Shown piece by piece: positions 27,879 through 36,408 of a stretch of DNA of 64,000 nucleotides. The stretch lies in assembly GCA_965277025.1 (NCBI GenBank), contig OZ255706.1:496001-560000 (forward strand), read 5' to 3'. Positions within the stretch are counted from its first letter, which is position 1. Every line of letters begins with the position of its first letter. The position numbers were made by a program, and so were the translations under genes. The stretch is from Methylomarinum sp965277025 (lineage in GTDB: Bacteria > Pseudomonadota > Gammaproteobacteria > Methylococcales > Methylomonadaceae). The notes under the pieces are model-generated. The model saw only the letters and a list, made by a program, of their open reading frames with translations, had not been told where the DNA came from and ran no database searches.

Positions 27879-28545
27879 ATGGCACACCTTACTCTGGCTG
27901 ATAAGCTGTTTTTTGTATCCATCACCAAGCGGTGCCTACTTCTGTATTTCCGACCAAGAAGAAAATAAAAGCCGCCGCTTTTTACAAAACTTATTGCGAG
28001 AAAGACAAACACCATCGCTGACATTAGCCGAGTTAATGCGCTTGACTGAATTCAGTGATGAAGAAAAAGCCTTGGAATTACTTTACCATTGTCAGGAACT
28101 CGGTTGGATTCAAGGGCTGAAGGAGCCTCTCACGGTGCCTGATAAACCGTTGGAAAACTATTTATCTGCAATATTACCGAGTTTCTCCACTCAAGAAAAA
28201 GCGTTACTGGCTGACGAGCAAGGGTTTTACCTGGCTTGCAAAGGGTTTTCGCACGAAGCCGCTGAAGAACTATCGGCTTTAAGCGCCGAACTGGCCATAC
28301 TGCATCACAGACGCGCTGGTCTACTAAAAAACAACTTAGGGTTAGGCAACCAAGCCTGGGCTCTGGTCGATGCTCACGGAGACAGTCAATTAGGTTTCTG
28401 GCCGTTATTCATTGGCCAGTATCGCTTTATTCTGGTCATTGCCGACACCCCATTTTTCAATCAACCAGAATTTGTCAATCTGATCTGGTCATTAAGTATT
28501 CGATATGCGACGAATTCAACAGAAAAATCGTCAATCAGTGAATAG
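27879..28545 (+). pseudogene. Unrecognised soluble protein of the GTPase operon, one-base frameshift
   Basis: ATG 27879 begins MAHLTLADKLF directly after the GTPase stop, but meets a stop after 29 codons. Removing one T from the T6 tract 27909-27914 gives LADKLFLYPSPSGAYFCISDQEE and joins the long open frame to 28545, about 221 residues. The C-terminal part (AELAILHHRRAGLL... to FWPLFIGQYRFILVIAD) suggests a helical then alpha/beta regulator. No named family recognised. Confidence 0.6.
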
Positions 28546-28699
28546 TATTAGTTTAGAAAACATGTAATACCGTATGGCAACATCTATGGTATGGACTCGC
28601 CAATCATAAATGTCCCTGTCTACCATCTATAGTATTTGTAATTAAATATTTTAACTACCGCCATTAAACCGTATTTTGATCCAACCTAAGGAATCCACC

Positions 28700-29062
28700 A
28701 TGAAATCCGATATGTTAACCTCCATTTTAGTTGAATTAAACGGCACATCTGCCGATATTGAAGCCTCTGGCGTCATTTCGACAGACGGTTTGATGATGGC
28801 TTCTGTTTTACCTGCAGGCCTGGATGAAGACCGAGTCGGTGCGATGAGTGCCGCAATGCTGTCCTTAGGCGACAGAACTGCTCAGGAACTCAACCGAGGT
28901 ACCCTTGAACAAGTTTTAATCAAGGGCGACAGTGGTTACGTGCTAATGACCTACGCCGGTAATGAAGCCGTATTGACAGTGATGGCCAAAGCTAACGCCA
29001 AGTTAGGGCTGATTTTTCTGGATGTCAAGCGCGCCGCACAAAGTATTGCGGAATTATTGTAA
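28700..29062 (+). CDS. Roadblock/LC7-domain protein (MglB-like)
   Basis: 120 residues forming one roadblock/LC7 domain: LTSILVELNGTSADIEASGVISTDGLMMASVLP at the start, then the dimer helix AMSAAMLSLGDRTAQEL and the final strand-helix KLGLIFLDVKRAAQSIAELL. Family members act as activators or scaffolds for MglA-type small GTPases. The start at ATG 28700 has AAGGAATCCACC before it. It is one of only two members of this operon that remain intact. Confidence 0.88.
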   Translation: MKSDMLTSILVELNGTSADIEASGVISTDGLMMASVLPAGLDEDRVGAMSAAMLSLGDRTAQELNRGTLEQVLIKGDSGYVLMTYAGNEAVLTVMAKANAKLGLIFLDVKRAAQSIAELL

Positions 29063-29247
29063 TCAAACCGGGAGCGCTCATGATCCACGATATGCAAGCA
29101 GAAGATATTGTCGGTGATTATCAGGAAACCGAATTGCAACTTTACCAATCTATCCGCCGTAAAGTTTTTTATACTGACAGAGTATAGTGGACCCCGTAAT
29201 CCGGACAATAGTTTAAACTATGACTATTGAAAAAAGAGGTACAAAAA

Positions 29248-29541
29248 ATGAGCGAAAAAAAACGGAAAACCTTTAGCGGGGCGCAAAAGGCCAAAATCGC
29301 GCTGGAAGCGGTTAAGAACATCAAAACGATCAATGAGATTGCTCAAGAGAATGAAGTCCATCCATCTCAGGTAAGCCAATGGAAAAAGGAACTGTTGGCC
29401 AATGCGGGAAGCCTGTTTGAAGGCAAACGCGGGCCGAAAGCGGTGAAGGCGCAAGACAATCCGGACCGTCTGTACGCCAAAATCGGGCAGTTGAATATGG
29501 AACTGGATTGGCTTAAAAAAAAGTCCGGGATCAGCCTATGA
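29248..29541 (+). CDS. IS3-family OrfA (helix-turn-helix)
   Basis: 97 residues from ATG 29248 (preceded by AAAGAGGT). HTH_Tnp_1-type domain (KAKIALEAVKNIKTINEIA, then EVHPSQVSQWKKEL) followed by a leucine-zipper-like tail DRLYAKIGQLNMELDWLKKK. Its stop overlaps the orfB start (ATGA). Confidence 0.9.
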   Translation: MSEKKRKTFSGAQKAKIALEAVKNIKTINEIAQENEVHPSQVSQWKKELLANAGSLFEGKRGPKAVKAQDNPDRLYAKIGQLNMELDWLKKKSGISL

Positions 29542-30458
29542 TCACGCGTCAAAGCTGGGTGGATCAAAAAGATGAGTTGGCGTTAAGTCGGCAATGCCAG
29601 TTATTGAACGTTACCCGCTCAGTAATCCATGAACAGAAAAAACGCCAACAACAGCCGGTGTCTGCTGAAGATCAGCAACTGTTGCGGTTGCTCGACGAAG
29701 AATATACCCGGCATCCTTTTTATGGCTCACGCCGTATGACAAAGTATTTACGCGGCCTTAACCATCAGGTCAACCGCAAACGGGTTCAGCGGCTGATGCG
29801 CATACTGGGGCTGGTCGGCATGGCGCCGGACCCGAACACCAGTAAGCCGCATCCTGAGCATAAAGTCTATCCCTATCTGTTAAGAGGCGTCGAGGTGACA
29901 CGCCCCAACCAGGTTTGGAGTACCGACATCACCTATATCCGGCTGCCGCAAGGATTTGTTTATCTGGTGGCCATCATGGATTGGTACAGCCGAAAAGTAT
30001 TGGCATGGCAACTTTCCAATACCATGGACAGCGCGTTTTGCGTAAATTGTCTGGAGCAGGCCATCAAGACCTATGGCACACCGGAGATATTTAATACCGA
30101 CCAGGGCGCACAGTTCACCAGCGCGGACTTCACCGGGGTATTGAGTCAGCATGGCGTGACCATCAGCATGGATGGCCGGGGACGGGCCTTGGACAATATC
30201 TTTGTTGAACGACTCTGGCGCACAGTGAAATATGAAGAAGTTTATTTGAAGCAATACGGCAACCTGCAAGCACTGTCAGCGGGGTTGACGGACTACTTTG
30301 CCTTTTACAACAGCGAACGACCGCATCAGTCGTTAGGCTATGAAACGCCAGACAGGGTTTATCAATTCGCCACGGGAGGTGGCGCTAAAATCGTGGATAA
30401 ATATAATGCCGGCACTGCCAAGCAGACGCCGGGTGAAAATATGGGCCAGAGCCATTGA
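29538..30458 (+). CDS. IS3-family OrfB (DDE integrase)
   Basis: 306 residues with rve integrase core. DDE residues: D in VWSTDITYI, D in IFNTDQGAQFT, E in DNIFVERLWRTVKYEEVYL. Here OrfB starts with ATG overlapping the orfA stop, so coupled translation may replace or add to frameshifting. Confidence 0.93.
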   Translation: MITRQSWVDQKDELALSRQCQLLNVTRSVIHEQKKRQQQPVSAEDQQLLRLLDEEYTRHPFYGSRRMTKYLRGLNHQVNRKRVQRLMRILGLVGMAPDPNTSKPHPEHKVYPYLLRGVEVTRPNQVWSTDITYIRLPQGFVYLVAIMDWYSRKVLAWQLSNTMDSAFCVNCLEQAIKTYGTPEIFNTDQGAQFTSADFTGVLSQHGVTISMDGRGRALDNIFVERLWRTVKYEEVYLKQYGNLQALSAGLTDYFAFYNSERPHQSLGYETPDRVYQFATGGGAKIVDKYNAGTAKQTPGENMGQSH

Positions 30459-30918
30459 GCCTGACTGTTATGAGGGTTCTATCTTAAATTCTCTAATAAT
30501 TTGTCTGGACAATGGGGTCCACTTTAGAGAAACCCCTTATCCTGATGGCAAACTCATTGTTTCCACGACGGATCTTGAAGGTGTTATCACACATGTCAAC
30601 AAATCCTTTGTCGAAATGTCCGGCTACACGGAAGATGAATTGATCGGCGCGCCCCATTCAATTTTACGTCATCCGGATATGCCGCCTGCTGCATTTAAAG
30701 ATCTCTGGGATACCGTGCGACAAGGAGATAAATGGCAAGGGTTTGTCAAAAATCTGCGTAAAGATGGTGGTTATTATTGGGTGAAAGCCACAGTTATTCC
30801 GAATATCCGGCAAGGAAAAGTGGTTGGTTACACATCGGTACGCCGCAAACCTTCCAGAAAGAAAGTGGAAGAATGTATCAAACTTTACCCTACCTTGTTT
30901 TAATTGGCGGAGTGCTTT

Positions 30919-31665
30919 ATGTCTTTTATGTTTACTGTCAGCCCTGATTTCTCACCAGATCATTTATCTGGCTGGTATATTTTCAACACCTGGTTACAAA
31001 GACAAACCGGGGAAGCCATTCATCTGGAAATGTTCAATAATTTTGACAGCCAGCATCAGTTCATCAAAGAAGATAAAATCGATTTGATCTATGCCAACCC
31101 TTATGATGCCGCCATGCTGGTGCGTGACAAAGGCTTTTTAGCCGTTGCAAAACCAGCCGGTATATCAGATGAAGCAATTATCGCTGTTTCCGCTGACTCT
31201 AATGTTTCCGATGTTGCCGATTTACCAGAAGAAGCCAGAGTCGCTTACACCGATGATCCTGATGTTCGCCTGATGGGTATGATTATGCTGGAGCCAGGCG
31301 ACCTGGATGCTGATAATATCAACACTGTTCCAACAGATTCCTACGCGATTGTCGCCAAGCACTTGCTTAGAGATGAAGCGGATGTTGGCATTTTTCTGGC
31401 CGAAGCATATGATGATTTATCAAACATGATTCGATCTCAGTTAAAAATATTGGTGCGTAGCCAGATCAGTGTCATTCACCATTCCTTGATGATTGGCCCC
31501 AAACTACAACATAAACGAGAAGAAATCACTCAGCTGTTAACCTCGATGCAAAAGGATGAAAAAAGCGCCACTGTATTGAAAAACTTAGGATTCGATGCTT
31601 GGCAACCCGTTGAAAATGACGAAATGGAATTTATGATCGACCTGATGGACACCTTGGAAACCTGA
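30919..31665 (+). CDS. PhnD-like substrate-binding domain protein (no signal peptide)
   Basis: 248 residues with the PhnD/SBP_bac_3-like type II binding fold: FNNFDSQHQFIKEDKIDLIYANPYDAAMLV and, in the hinge region, VAYTDDPDVRLMGMIML. Normal PhnD proteins are exported; this one starts MSFMFTVSPDFSPD with no signal peptide, so it is probably a cytoplasmic ligand sensor. GGCGGAG precedes the ATG at 30919. Last gene of the GTPase/roadblock/PAS operon. Ligand unknown; phosphonate or another small anion is possible. Confidence 0.72.
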   Translation: MSFMFTVSPDFSPDHLSGWYIFNTWLQRQTGEAIHLEMFNNFDSQHQFIKEDKIDLIYANPYDAAMLVRDKGFLAVAKPAGISDEAIIAVSADSNVSDVADLPEEARVAYTDDPDVRLMGMIMLEPGDLDADNINTVPTDSYAIVAKHLLRDEADVGIFLAEAYDDLSNMIRSQLKILVRSQISVIHHSLMIGPKLQHKREEITQLLTSMQKDEKSATVLKNLGFDAWQPVENDEMEFMIDLMDTLET

Positions 31666-31683
31666 AGGAATACAAAAACGTTT

Positions 31684-32232
31684 TCATGCTTGATCCAGAT
31701 ATTGATTAAATCGCTCCCAGCTGAAACTATCGCCTGGGTCTGTTTTTCGGCCAGGGGAAATATCGCTGTGACCAACAATATTATCCCGCATTAACCTGGG
31801 ATAATGCTGTAATAACAGCCGACAAACTGTCGCAAGTTTCTGATACTGAATATCAGTATACGGCTCTGTTTCTGTCCCTTCCAATTCGATGCCAATCGAA
31901 AAATCATTACAGCGCGATCGGCCCCGGTAACATGAAACTCCCGCATGCCAGGCGCGTTGATCAAAGCCTGTAAACTGAAAAATATCACCATTCCGATCAA
32001 TCAGTAAATGTGCTGATACTTTTAATCTATGAATTTGTTGAAAATAAGGGTGTTGTTCCGGATCCAATTGATTACAAAACAACTGCTCAATAGCGTCCCC
32101 TCCAAACTGTCCGGGCGGCAGGCTGATACAATGAACGACGATTAAAGAAATATCTTCAGGGTCCGGCCGCAAATCACAATTTGGTGAATCCACCCTTCTT
32201 GCTGATGATAAAAAATGATTATTTATATTCAC
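31684..32232 (-). CDS. ampD: 1,6-anhydro-N-acetylmuramyl-L-alanine amidase AmpD
   Basis: Cytoplasmic zinc amidase of peptidoglycan recycling, 182 residues, no signal peptide. Zinc ligands: H in LIVVHCISLPPGQ, H in DQRAWHAGVS (region WHAG), and the last H/D in VGHSDISPGRKTDPG. The N terminus SARRVDSPNCDLRPD is typical of AmpD. Stands alone, convergent with the PhnD-like gene and divergent from nadC. Confidence 0.93.
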   Translation of the reverse strand: MNINNHFLSSARRVDSPNCDLRPDPEDISLIVVHCISLPPGQFGGDAIEQLFCNQLDPEQHPYFQQIHRLKVSAHLLIDRNGDIFQFTGFDQRAWHAGVSCYRGRSRCNDFSIGIELEGTETEPYTDIQYQKLATVCRLLLQHYPRLMRDNIVGHSDISPGRKTDPGDSFSWERFNQYLDQA

Positions 32233-32267
32233 TTTATTCCTAATGTTTCATCTACCTTTAATGAAGC

Positions 32268-32362
32268 ACTGAACAAATCACCCTTGATCTGTCAGCGCTC
32301 TCAAAACACGACAATGATTTCCACTTTGCCGCTGGAATCGCTGATTTGTTCAGCGTCTCCTT
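32268..32362. repeat. Copy of dispersed intergenic repeat
   Basis: Between ampD and nadC: CACTGAACAAATCA, TGATCTGTCAGCGCT, GATTTCCACTTTGCC, GCTGGAATCGC and GATTTGTTCAGCGTCTCC follow in the same order as the modules at 9732-9880. Confidence 0.55.
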
Positions 32363-32414
32363 TACTCCTAAATCACGATATAATAAAGGACTTTATAATC
32401 GATTCCAGCAATCA

Positions 32415-33245
32415 ATGAAAATATATCCCTCATCTGATGAGATTCAACGTTATTTAAAAGAGGATATCGGTAGCGGTGATCTTACTGCACAAATTATCTC
32501 TAAACAGCAAATGGCTTTCGCATCAGTGATCTCCCGCGAGCCAGCGCTAATCTGTGGTCAAGCATGGTTTGAAGCGGTTTTCAATCAACTCGACAGCTCT
32601 ATTTCAATCCAATGGCAGGTAAAAGAAGGGCAATTCGTTAACGCCAATACATTACTCTGCAACGTTACCGGATCAGCACGAAATCTGTTGACCGGGGAGC
32701 GAACTGCATTAAATTTATTACAAACGCTTTCGGCTACCGCCAGCCAGGCAAAACGTTATGCTGATGCTGTTGCCGGTACTGATTGCAAAGTCCTCGATAC
32801 ACGCAAAACCATTCCTGGCCTGAGAATGGCTCAAAAATACGCCGTTCGTTGTGGTGGCTGCGTTAATCACCGTATCGGCCTGTTTGATGCGATACTGATC
32901 AAGGAAAATCATATTATCGCTGCAGGCTCCATCCACAAAGCTATCAGCTTGGCCAGACAAATAAGTGATGTGCTGGTCGAGGTCGAAGTCGAAAACCTGG
33001 ATGAATTTAATCAGGCGCTTGCAGCAAAACCAGACCGCATCATGTTGGATAATTTTTCCATCAAAGACCTGATAACGGCTGTCACCAATAACGACAAGGA
33101 GATTGAACTGGAAGCTTCAGGTAATATTACTCTGGATAATATTGCCGAAATTGCTAGGACGGGAGTAGATTATATTTCTATTGGCGCATTGACAAAAAAC
33201 ATTCAAGCGATTGACCTTTCGATGAGAATCACTTTGGAAAACTGA
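32415..33245 (+). CDS. nadC: Nicotinate-nucleotide pyrophosphorylase (carboxylating)
   Basis: Quinolinate phosphoribosyltransferase of NAD synthesis, 276 residues from ATG 32415. Seen: EDIGSGDLTAQII, GERTALNLLQTLS, DTRKTIPGLRMAQKYAVRCGG with the catalytic arginine and lysine, NHRIGLFDAILIKENHI, and VEVEVENLDEFNQAL. A longer frame to 32346 is unlikely because the domain starts at MKIYPSSDEIQRYLKEDIG. The next gene starts two bases after its stop codon. Confidence 0.95.
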   Translation: MKIYPSSDEIQRYLKEDIGSGDLTAQIISKQQMAFASVISREPALICGQAWFEAVFNQLDSSISIQWQVKEGQFVNANTLLCNVTGSARNLLTGERTALNLLQTLSATASQAKRYADAVAGTDCKVLDTRKTIPGLRMAQKYAVRCGGCVNHRIGLFDAILIKENHIIAAGSIHKAISLARQISDVLVEVEVENLDEFNQALAAKPDRIMLDNFSIKDLITAVTNNDKEIELEASGNITLDNIAEIARTGVDYISIGALTKNIQAIDLSMRITLEN

Positions 33246-33246
33246 C

Positions 33247-33741
33247 ATGATTGAAAATATTGATGAACTGGTTAAAACCATTACCCATGGCGTTTATGTT
33301 ATTGGTGTCAAAAACCAAGATACGGAGCATGTCTTTACCGCCGCCTGGGTTATGCAGGTTTCTTTTGATCCGCTGCTCTTATGTATCAGTATCAACCCGG
33401 AACACTATTCCTGGAAAATTTTGCAACAAGGCCGCATCTGTAGCGTCAATGTATTGCGAAAAAAACAACTCGATTATGCAAAACATTTCGGAACCTGTGG
33501 CCTGAAAGATAAAATGTCTGGATTTAACTGGCGAAAGGCGCTTACAGGCGCTCCCATCCTGGAAGATGGATTAAGCTATTTTGATTGTCGACTGCGAAAT
33601 ATTTATGATGCCGGCGATCACAAACTGGCGGTTTGTGAAGTGGTGGATGCGGCTTTACTGAATGCCGATGCGCCGCTGCTTTATAGTGAAACGGGCAAAA
33701 TGGATGGTAGTGAACAGTTATTTGGCGGACAAAACGATTGA
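33247..33741 (+). CDS. Flavin reductase-like FMN-binding protein
   Basis: 164 residues, flavin reductase-like split-barrel domain (ITHGVYVIGVKN, FTAAWVMQVSFDPLLLCISINPEHYSW, then FGTCGLKDKMSGF). Probably reduces or binds FMN; the electron acceptor is unknown. Follows nadC directly (start two bases after its stop), so co-transcribed. Confidence 0.85.
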   Translation: MIENIDELVKTITHGVYVIGVKNQDTEHVFTAAWVMQVSFDPLLLCISINPEHYSWKILQQGRICSVNVLRKKQLDYAKHFGTCGLKDKMSGFNWRKALTGAPILEDGLSYFDCRLRNIYDAGDHKLAVCEVVDAALLNADAPLLYSETGKMDGSEQLFGGQND

Positions 33742-33766
33742 AAGACGGGATGAAACCATCCCGTCT
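33742..33766. terminator. Bidirectional hairpin terminator
   Basis: Stem AAGACGGGATG / CATCCCGTCTT with a three-base loop, lying between the convergent flavin reductase gene and the secreted-protein gene. The T-run is short on both strands. Confidence 0.6.
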
Positions 33767-33778
33767 TACCGGTGTTGC

Positions 33779-34162
33779 TTACAGCATACCTTTTAATGCT
33801 TCGAATTTTTTCTTCGCAGTTTTCAGATGCTCTTCAGCAACTTGTAATTGCTCTTTTTTAGCTTCTTTACGTGCTTTTTTCAAAAGAGCATTAGCACGCT
33901 GACGGTTTCTGTCGACCACATCATTTGCATTGATTTCTTTAGAGGCATCACTGGCCGCTTTAATCAGAGATGCAACCACTTCGCCTTCCGATCCTGAATC
34001 GATGGCATCCATAGCCACTTTAATATTTTCCAAAACCAGTTCAATCGCTTCTTCTGGCGTATAACAAATACGACCTAATTCACAAGCAACCGCTGATGTT
34101 GAAAATGACCCCAGAGTCAAAGCCAAAGAGAATGCAACGATTACACTTTTCAAAATTTTCAT
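33779..34162 (-). CDS. Small secreted helical protein
   Basis: 127 residues from ATG 34162 (GAGG in front). Signal peptide MKILKSVIVAFSLALTLGSF with likely cleavage after AVA (STSAVA-CELG). The mature part has two cysteines (CELGRIC), then a helical region rich in Ala, Glu and Lys, and a basic tail KKARKEAKKEQLQVAEEHLKT. No named family recognised; methylotroph genomes have many such small helical periplasmic proteins. Confidence 0.65.
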   Translation of the reverse strand: MKILKSVIVAFSLALTLGSFSTSAVACELGRICYTPEEAIELVLENIKVAMDAIDSGSEGEVVASLIKAASDASKEINANDVVDRNRQRANALLKKARKEAKKEQLQVAEEHLKTAKKKFEALKGML

Positions 34163-34344
34163 ATGGTAAAACCTCATCATTATATTTTTTAATTAACACT
34201 TATGACATTCAAGCGACAAGCTTTCAATTAAATGCCTGCGGCGATTCTATCATAAAATTTAAGGATTACCAGCGAACCATCTGCTGTCCTAGGAAATCCA
34301 AATAGAATGCTTGTCTATAATAATGCGACCTAGCTGAATAGCAC

Positions 34345-35175
34345 TTAAACTGGGCGCAAAACAGGATCCAGCCAGGCAGCGGGTAATATCCGTTTTAAAA
34401 AAGCAAATAAATAGGTAGGAAAAGTCACATAGTAGTGTAACTTCGGCTGATCACTTTCCAGCGCATTGATAACTTTTTCCGCCACAGCCTCTGCCGGCAA
34501 GGTAAACGGCACGACCGGGCCTTCCTGTTGTAAGCGCTGCTCGATCGCCTGATAAGCCTCTCGATGGACACTATGCTCTGCATCGATATTTTTTTTGAAC
34601 ATGGCGTAGGCATTCTGGCGAAAACGACTTTCAATCGGCCCCGGTTCAATCAAAACGATATGAATCCCTGAACCATGCAGTTCCAGTCGCAGTGTCGCCG
34701 CCAACCCTTCCAGTGCAAATTTACTGGCGTTATAGGCCCCCCTATAGCGCATGGCTACAAAGCCCAGTACTGAACTATTATATATAATCCGTCCATGGCC
34801 TTGTTGCCGCATCGTGGGGATAAGCAAACAGGTCAGCTCATGAGTACCAAAAAGATTACTTTCAAATTGTTCTTGTAATACTCGCCGGCTTAAATCTTCA
34901 ACGGCTCCAGGTTGCCCATAAGCGCCATTATGGAATACCGCATCCAGTTTGTTATCGGTTAACGTAAATAAATCCTTTACCGCCTGTTGGATACTGTTGG
35001 AGTCCGCCAGATCAAGCCGTAATGCTTCAAAACCATCATCTCGTAAATTCTCAACATCCTTTTGCTTGCGCGCCGAACAAATAACTCTGTGTCCACGTTT
35101 TTTCAACAGCTGTGCTGTAGCATAACCAATACCACTGGAGCACCCCGTTATTAATATCGTTTTCCCTGCCGTCAT
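34345..35175 (-). CDS. Short-chain dehydrogenase/reductase
   Basis: 276 residues, classical SDR. Cofactor motif TGCSSGIGYATAQLL (TGxxxGxG) at about 10-24, NxxG-like FHNGAYG, catalytic Ser in IYNSSVLGF and YxxxK in YNASKFALEG. The basic residues after the glycine motif (SARKQKD) fit NADP(H). Substrate unknown; C-terminal tail is hydrophobic (YYVTFPTYLFAFLKRILP). It overlaps the DUF4124 gene by one base. Confidence 0.88.
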   Translation of the reverse strand: MTAGKTILITGCSSGIGYATAQLLKKRGHRVICSARKQKDVENLRDDGFEALRLDLADSNSIQQAVKDLFTLTDNKLDAVFHNGAYGQPGAVEDLSRRVLQEQFESNLFGTHELTCLLIPTMRQQGHGRIIYNSSVLGFVAMRYRGAYNASKFALEGLAATLRLELHGSGIHIVLIEPGPIESRFRQNAYAMFKKNIDAEHSVHREAYQAIEQRLQQEGPVVPFTLPAEAVAEKVINALESDQPKLHYYVTFPTYLFAFLKRILPAAWLDPVLRPV

Positions 35176-35750
35176 TACTGAATAAGTTCCGATTCTTTGA
35201 AATAAAAACTTTTACCACTACTGCAATCGACCAGAACAACCAATTGGGTTTTGCTACTGCGTGGACTCAGTTCATCAGCTTCAACACGTGTGCATTGATT
35301 GGTTTCCAATGCCTTTTGCGCCGCCAAACGTCTTAGTTTTTCAATCTCCGGAAGACGATGTTTAAACTGCTGGGCGACAGGAGGCAATTGATTTATTCGA
35401 TAAGGTGGAATCGCATAAATCGAAAACTTCTTTGGATTGTTTTGAATCAATGCCTGAGTGATGACTTGTTCTGCTTTAGCGCCTTCATCCCATTGTTTCT
35501 CAAGCTGTCGTTTTTTCTGTTCTTCAATAGCCCGCCGCTGCCTTTCCAACTCCTGCTGCAAGCGTTCGTCTTTTTTTTCCGTAATAGCAATATGCGTCCC
35601 TGTTTTAACATCAATAGCATAGGAATTGTCTGTTTTTTGACAAAGTTTCTGCTGATAGCTGGTCGCGCCCGACGCATCAGTACATTTATATATTTCGGCA
35701 TTTGCATTTGCGCTTATGCAAAGCAATAAAATAAGAAATTGTTTCTTCAT
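35175..35750 (-). CDS. DUF4124-domain secreted protein
   Basis: 191 residues. Signal peptide MKKQFLILLLCISANANA then EIYKCTDASGATSYQQKLCQ, the DUF4124 signature with two cysteines. A long charged coiled-coil segment (ERLQQELERQRRAIEEQKK) follows, and a C-terminal disulfide-like pair (NQCTRVE and VDCSSGKSF). Function unknown. Confidence 0.78.
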   Translation of the reverse strand: MKKQFLILLLCISANANAEIYKCTDASGATSYQQKLCQKTDNSYAIDVKTGTHIAITEKKDERLQQELERQRRAIEEQKKRQLEKQWDEGAKAEQVITQALIQNNPKKFSIYAIPPYRINQLPPVAQQFKHRLPEIEKLRRLAAQKALETNQCTRVEADELSPRSSKTQLVVLVDCSSGKSFYFKESELIQ

Positions 35751-35829
35751 ATCATGATGCCTTTATTTCTATCAAAAAAAATCATTACTTAATCTTCGCT
35801 CAGGTCATTTGCCGAAAAGCTGTTTATGC

Positions 35830-35994
35830 TAGGAGGCTGTCCGAGAATAGATAACCTACTACGGAAAAGCTGAATTTGGCCAGATTTTCCCATTCTTTTC
35901 GTTAAATAGCGCAACTATTCGCCTCAAAGAATGAAAAAATCTGACTTAAATCAGCTTTCCCTCGCAACGGCTTCTATTCTCGGACAGCCTCCTA
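35830..35994. mobile_element. MITE-like palindromic element
   Basis: 165 bp with perfect 21-base terminal inverted repeats TAGGAGGCTGTCCGAGAATAG / CTATTCTCGGACAGCCTCCTA (written here in two arms). The interior is also an imperfect palindrome (AAAGCTGAATTTGGCC opposite TTAAATCAGCTTT), so the whole element folds into one long hairpin. No coding capacity. Probably a non-autonomous transposable element whose parent IS is elsewhere. Confidence 0.85.
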
Positions 35995-36114
35995 GTTGGC
36001 TATCGGATTGAATGAATTGTAAGTTACAGTATTATAGTAACAATTGAAACTTATCCATCAATACAAAAATGATGCTGCACAAGTTTGCTTACGCGAAACC
36101 ACCCTACAGCTTGA

Positions 36115-36228
36115 CACCCTGGGAAACCCTGAACAAATCTTCCATGATTTGTCGGCGACCGCTTTTGACGACGCATCCGTGCGCCGATGGAATCGCGAAT
36201 CAATCAACGATTCTCTGGTTTACAGGGT
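36115..36228. repeat. Copy of dispersed intergenic repeat
   Basis: Modules CCTGAACAAATC, CATGATTTGTCGGCG, GACGCATCCGTGCG and GGAATCGCGAATCAATCA in the same order as at 9732-9880. Lies in the 414-base gap between the MITE and pyrE; apparent open frames here are within the repeat. Confidence 0.55.
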
Positions 36229-36408
36229 GGATTCGCGCCCAGGCTATCCACCGGTAATCTTCCAGAGATAGCAAGATGTCGCTATAAAAAACTCGCCCCC
36301 GTTATTTTGCTTTTTAGTATAGTCACTAAATGACTAAAAAAGTAGATGGCAAACTCAAAAGCCATTTAAGTTTCAGGTTAAAATAGTCATTTTACTTGTT
36401 TTATTGTC

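Larger units (their letters stand above)
29183..30526 (+). mobile_element. IS3-family insertion sequence, copy 1
   Basis: 1344 bp. Ends TATAGTGGACCCCG and CGGGG-like/GGGGTCCACTTTA, with inner matches TCCGGACAA / TTGTCTGGA. Target duplication GAG (29180-29182, 30527-30529). It carries orfA and orfB. A second copy of the same length lies inverted at 40551-41894. Confidence 0.93.
29080..30903 (+). pseudogene. PAS-domain signalling protein split by IS3 copy 1
   Basis: The first 34 codons (29080-29182, MIHDMQAEDIVGDYQE...) rejoin in frame with 30530-30903 when the IS and one copy of its GAG duplication are removed, giving a 158-residue protein: TDRETPYPDGKLIVSTTDL, then a full PAS core (GVITHVNKSFVEMSGYTEDELIGAPHSILRHPDMP...YYWVKATVIPNIRQGKVVGY). 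This resembles Aer-type PAS domains. No output domain is attached, so it may act by protein contact with the roadblock/GTPase partners. Confidence 0.82.

Noticed and set aside
30340..30903. A 187-codon frame covering the IS3 end and the PAS domain as a fusion gene
   Set aside because: The N-terminal part is an out-of-frame reading of orfB and the IS end. Only the PAS part from 30530 is real coding sequence and belongs to the split gene starting at 29080.
36044..36271. Open frames of 62-75 codons upstream of pyrE
   Set aside because: They lie within the dispersed repeat copy at 36115-36228, have no ribosome-binding site and no family resemblance.
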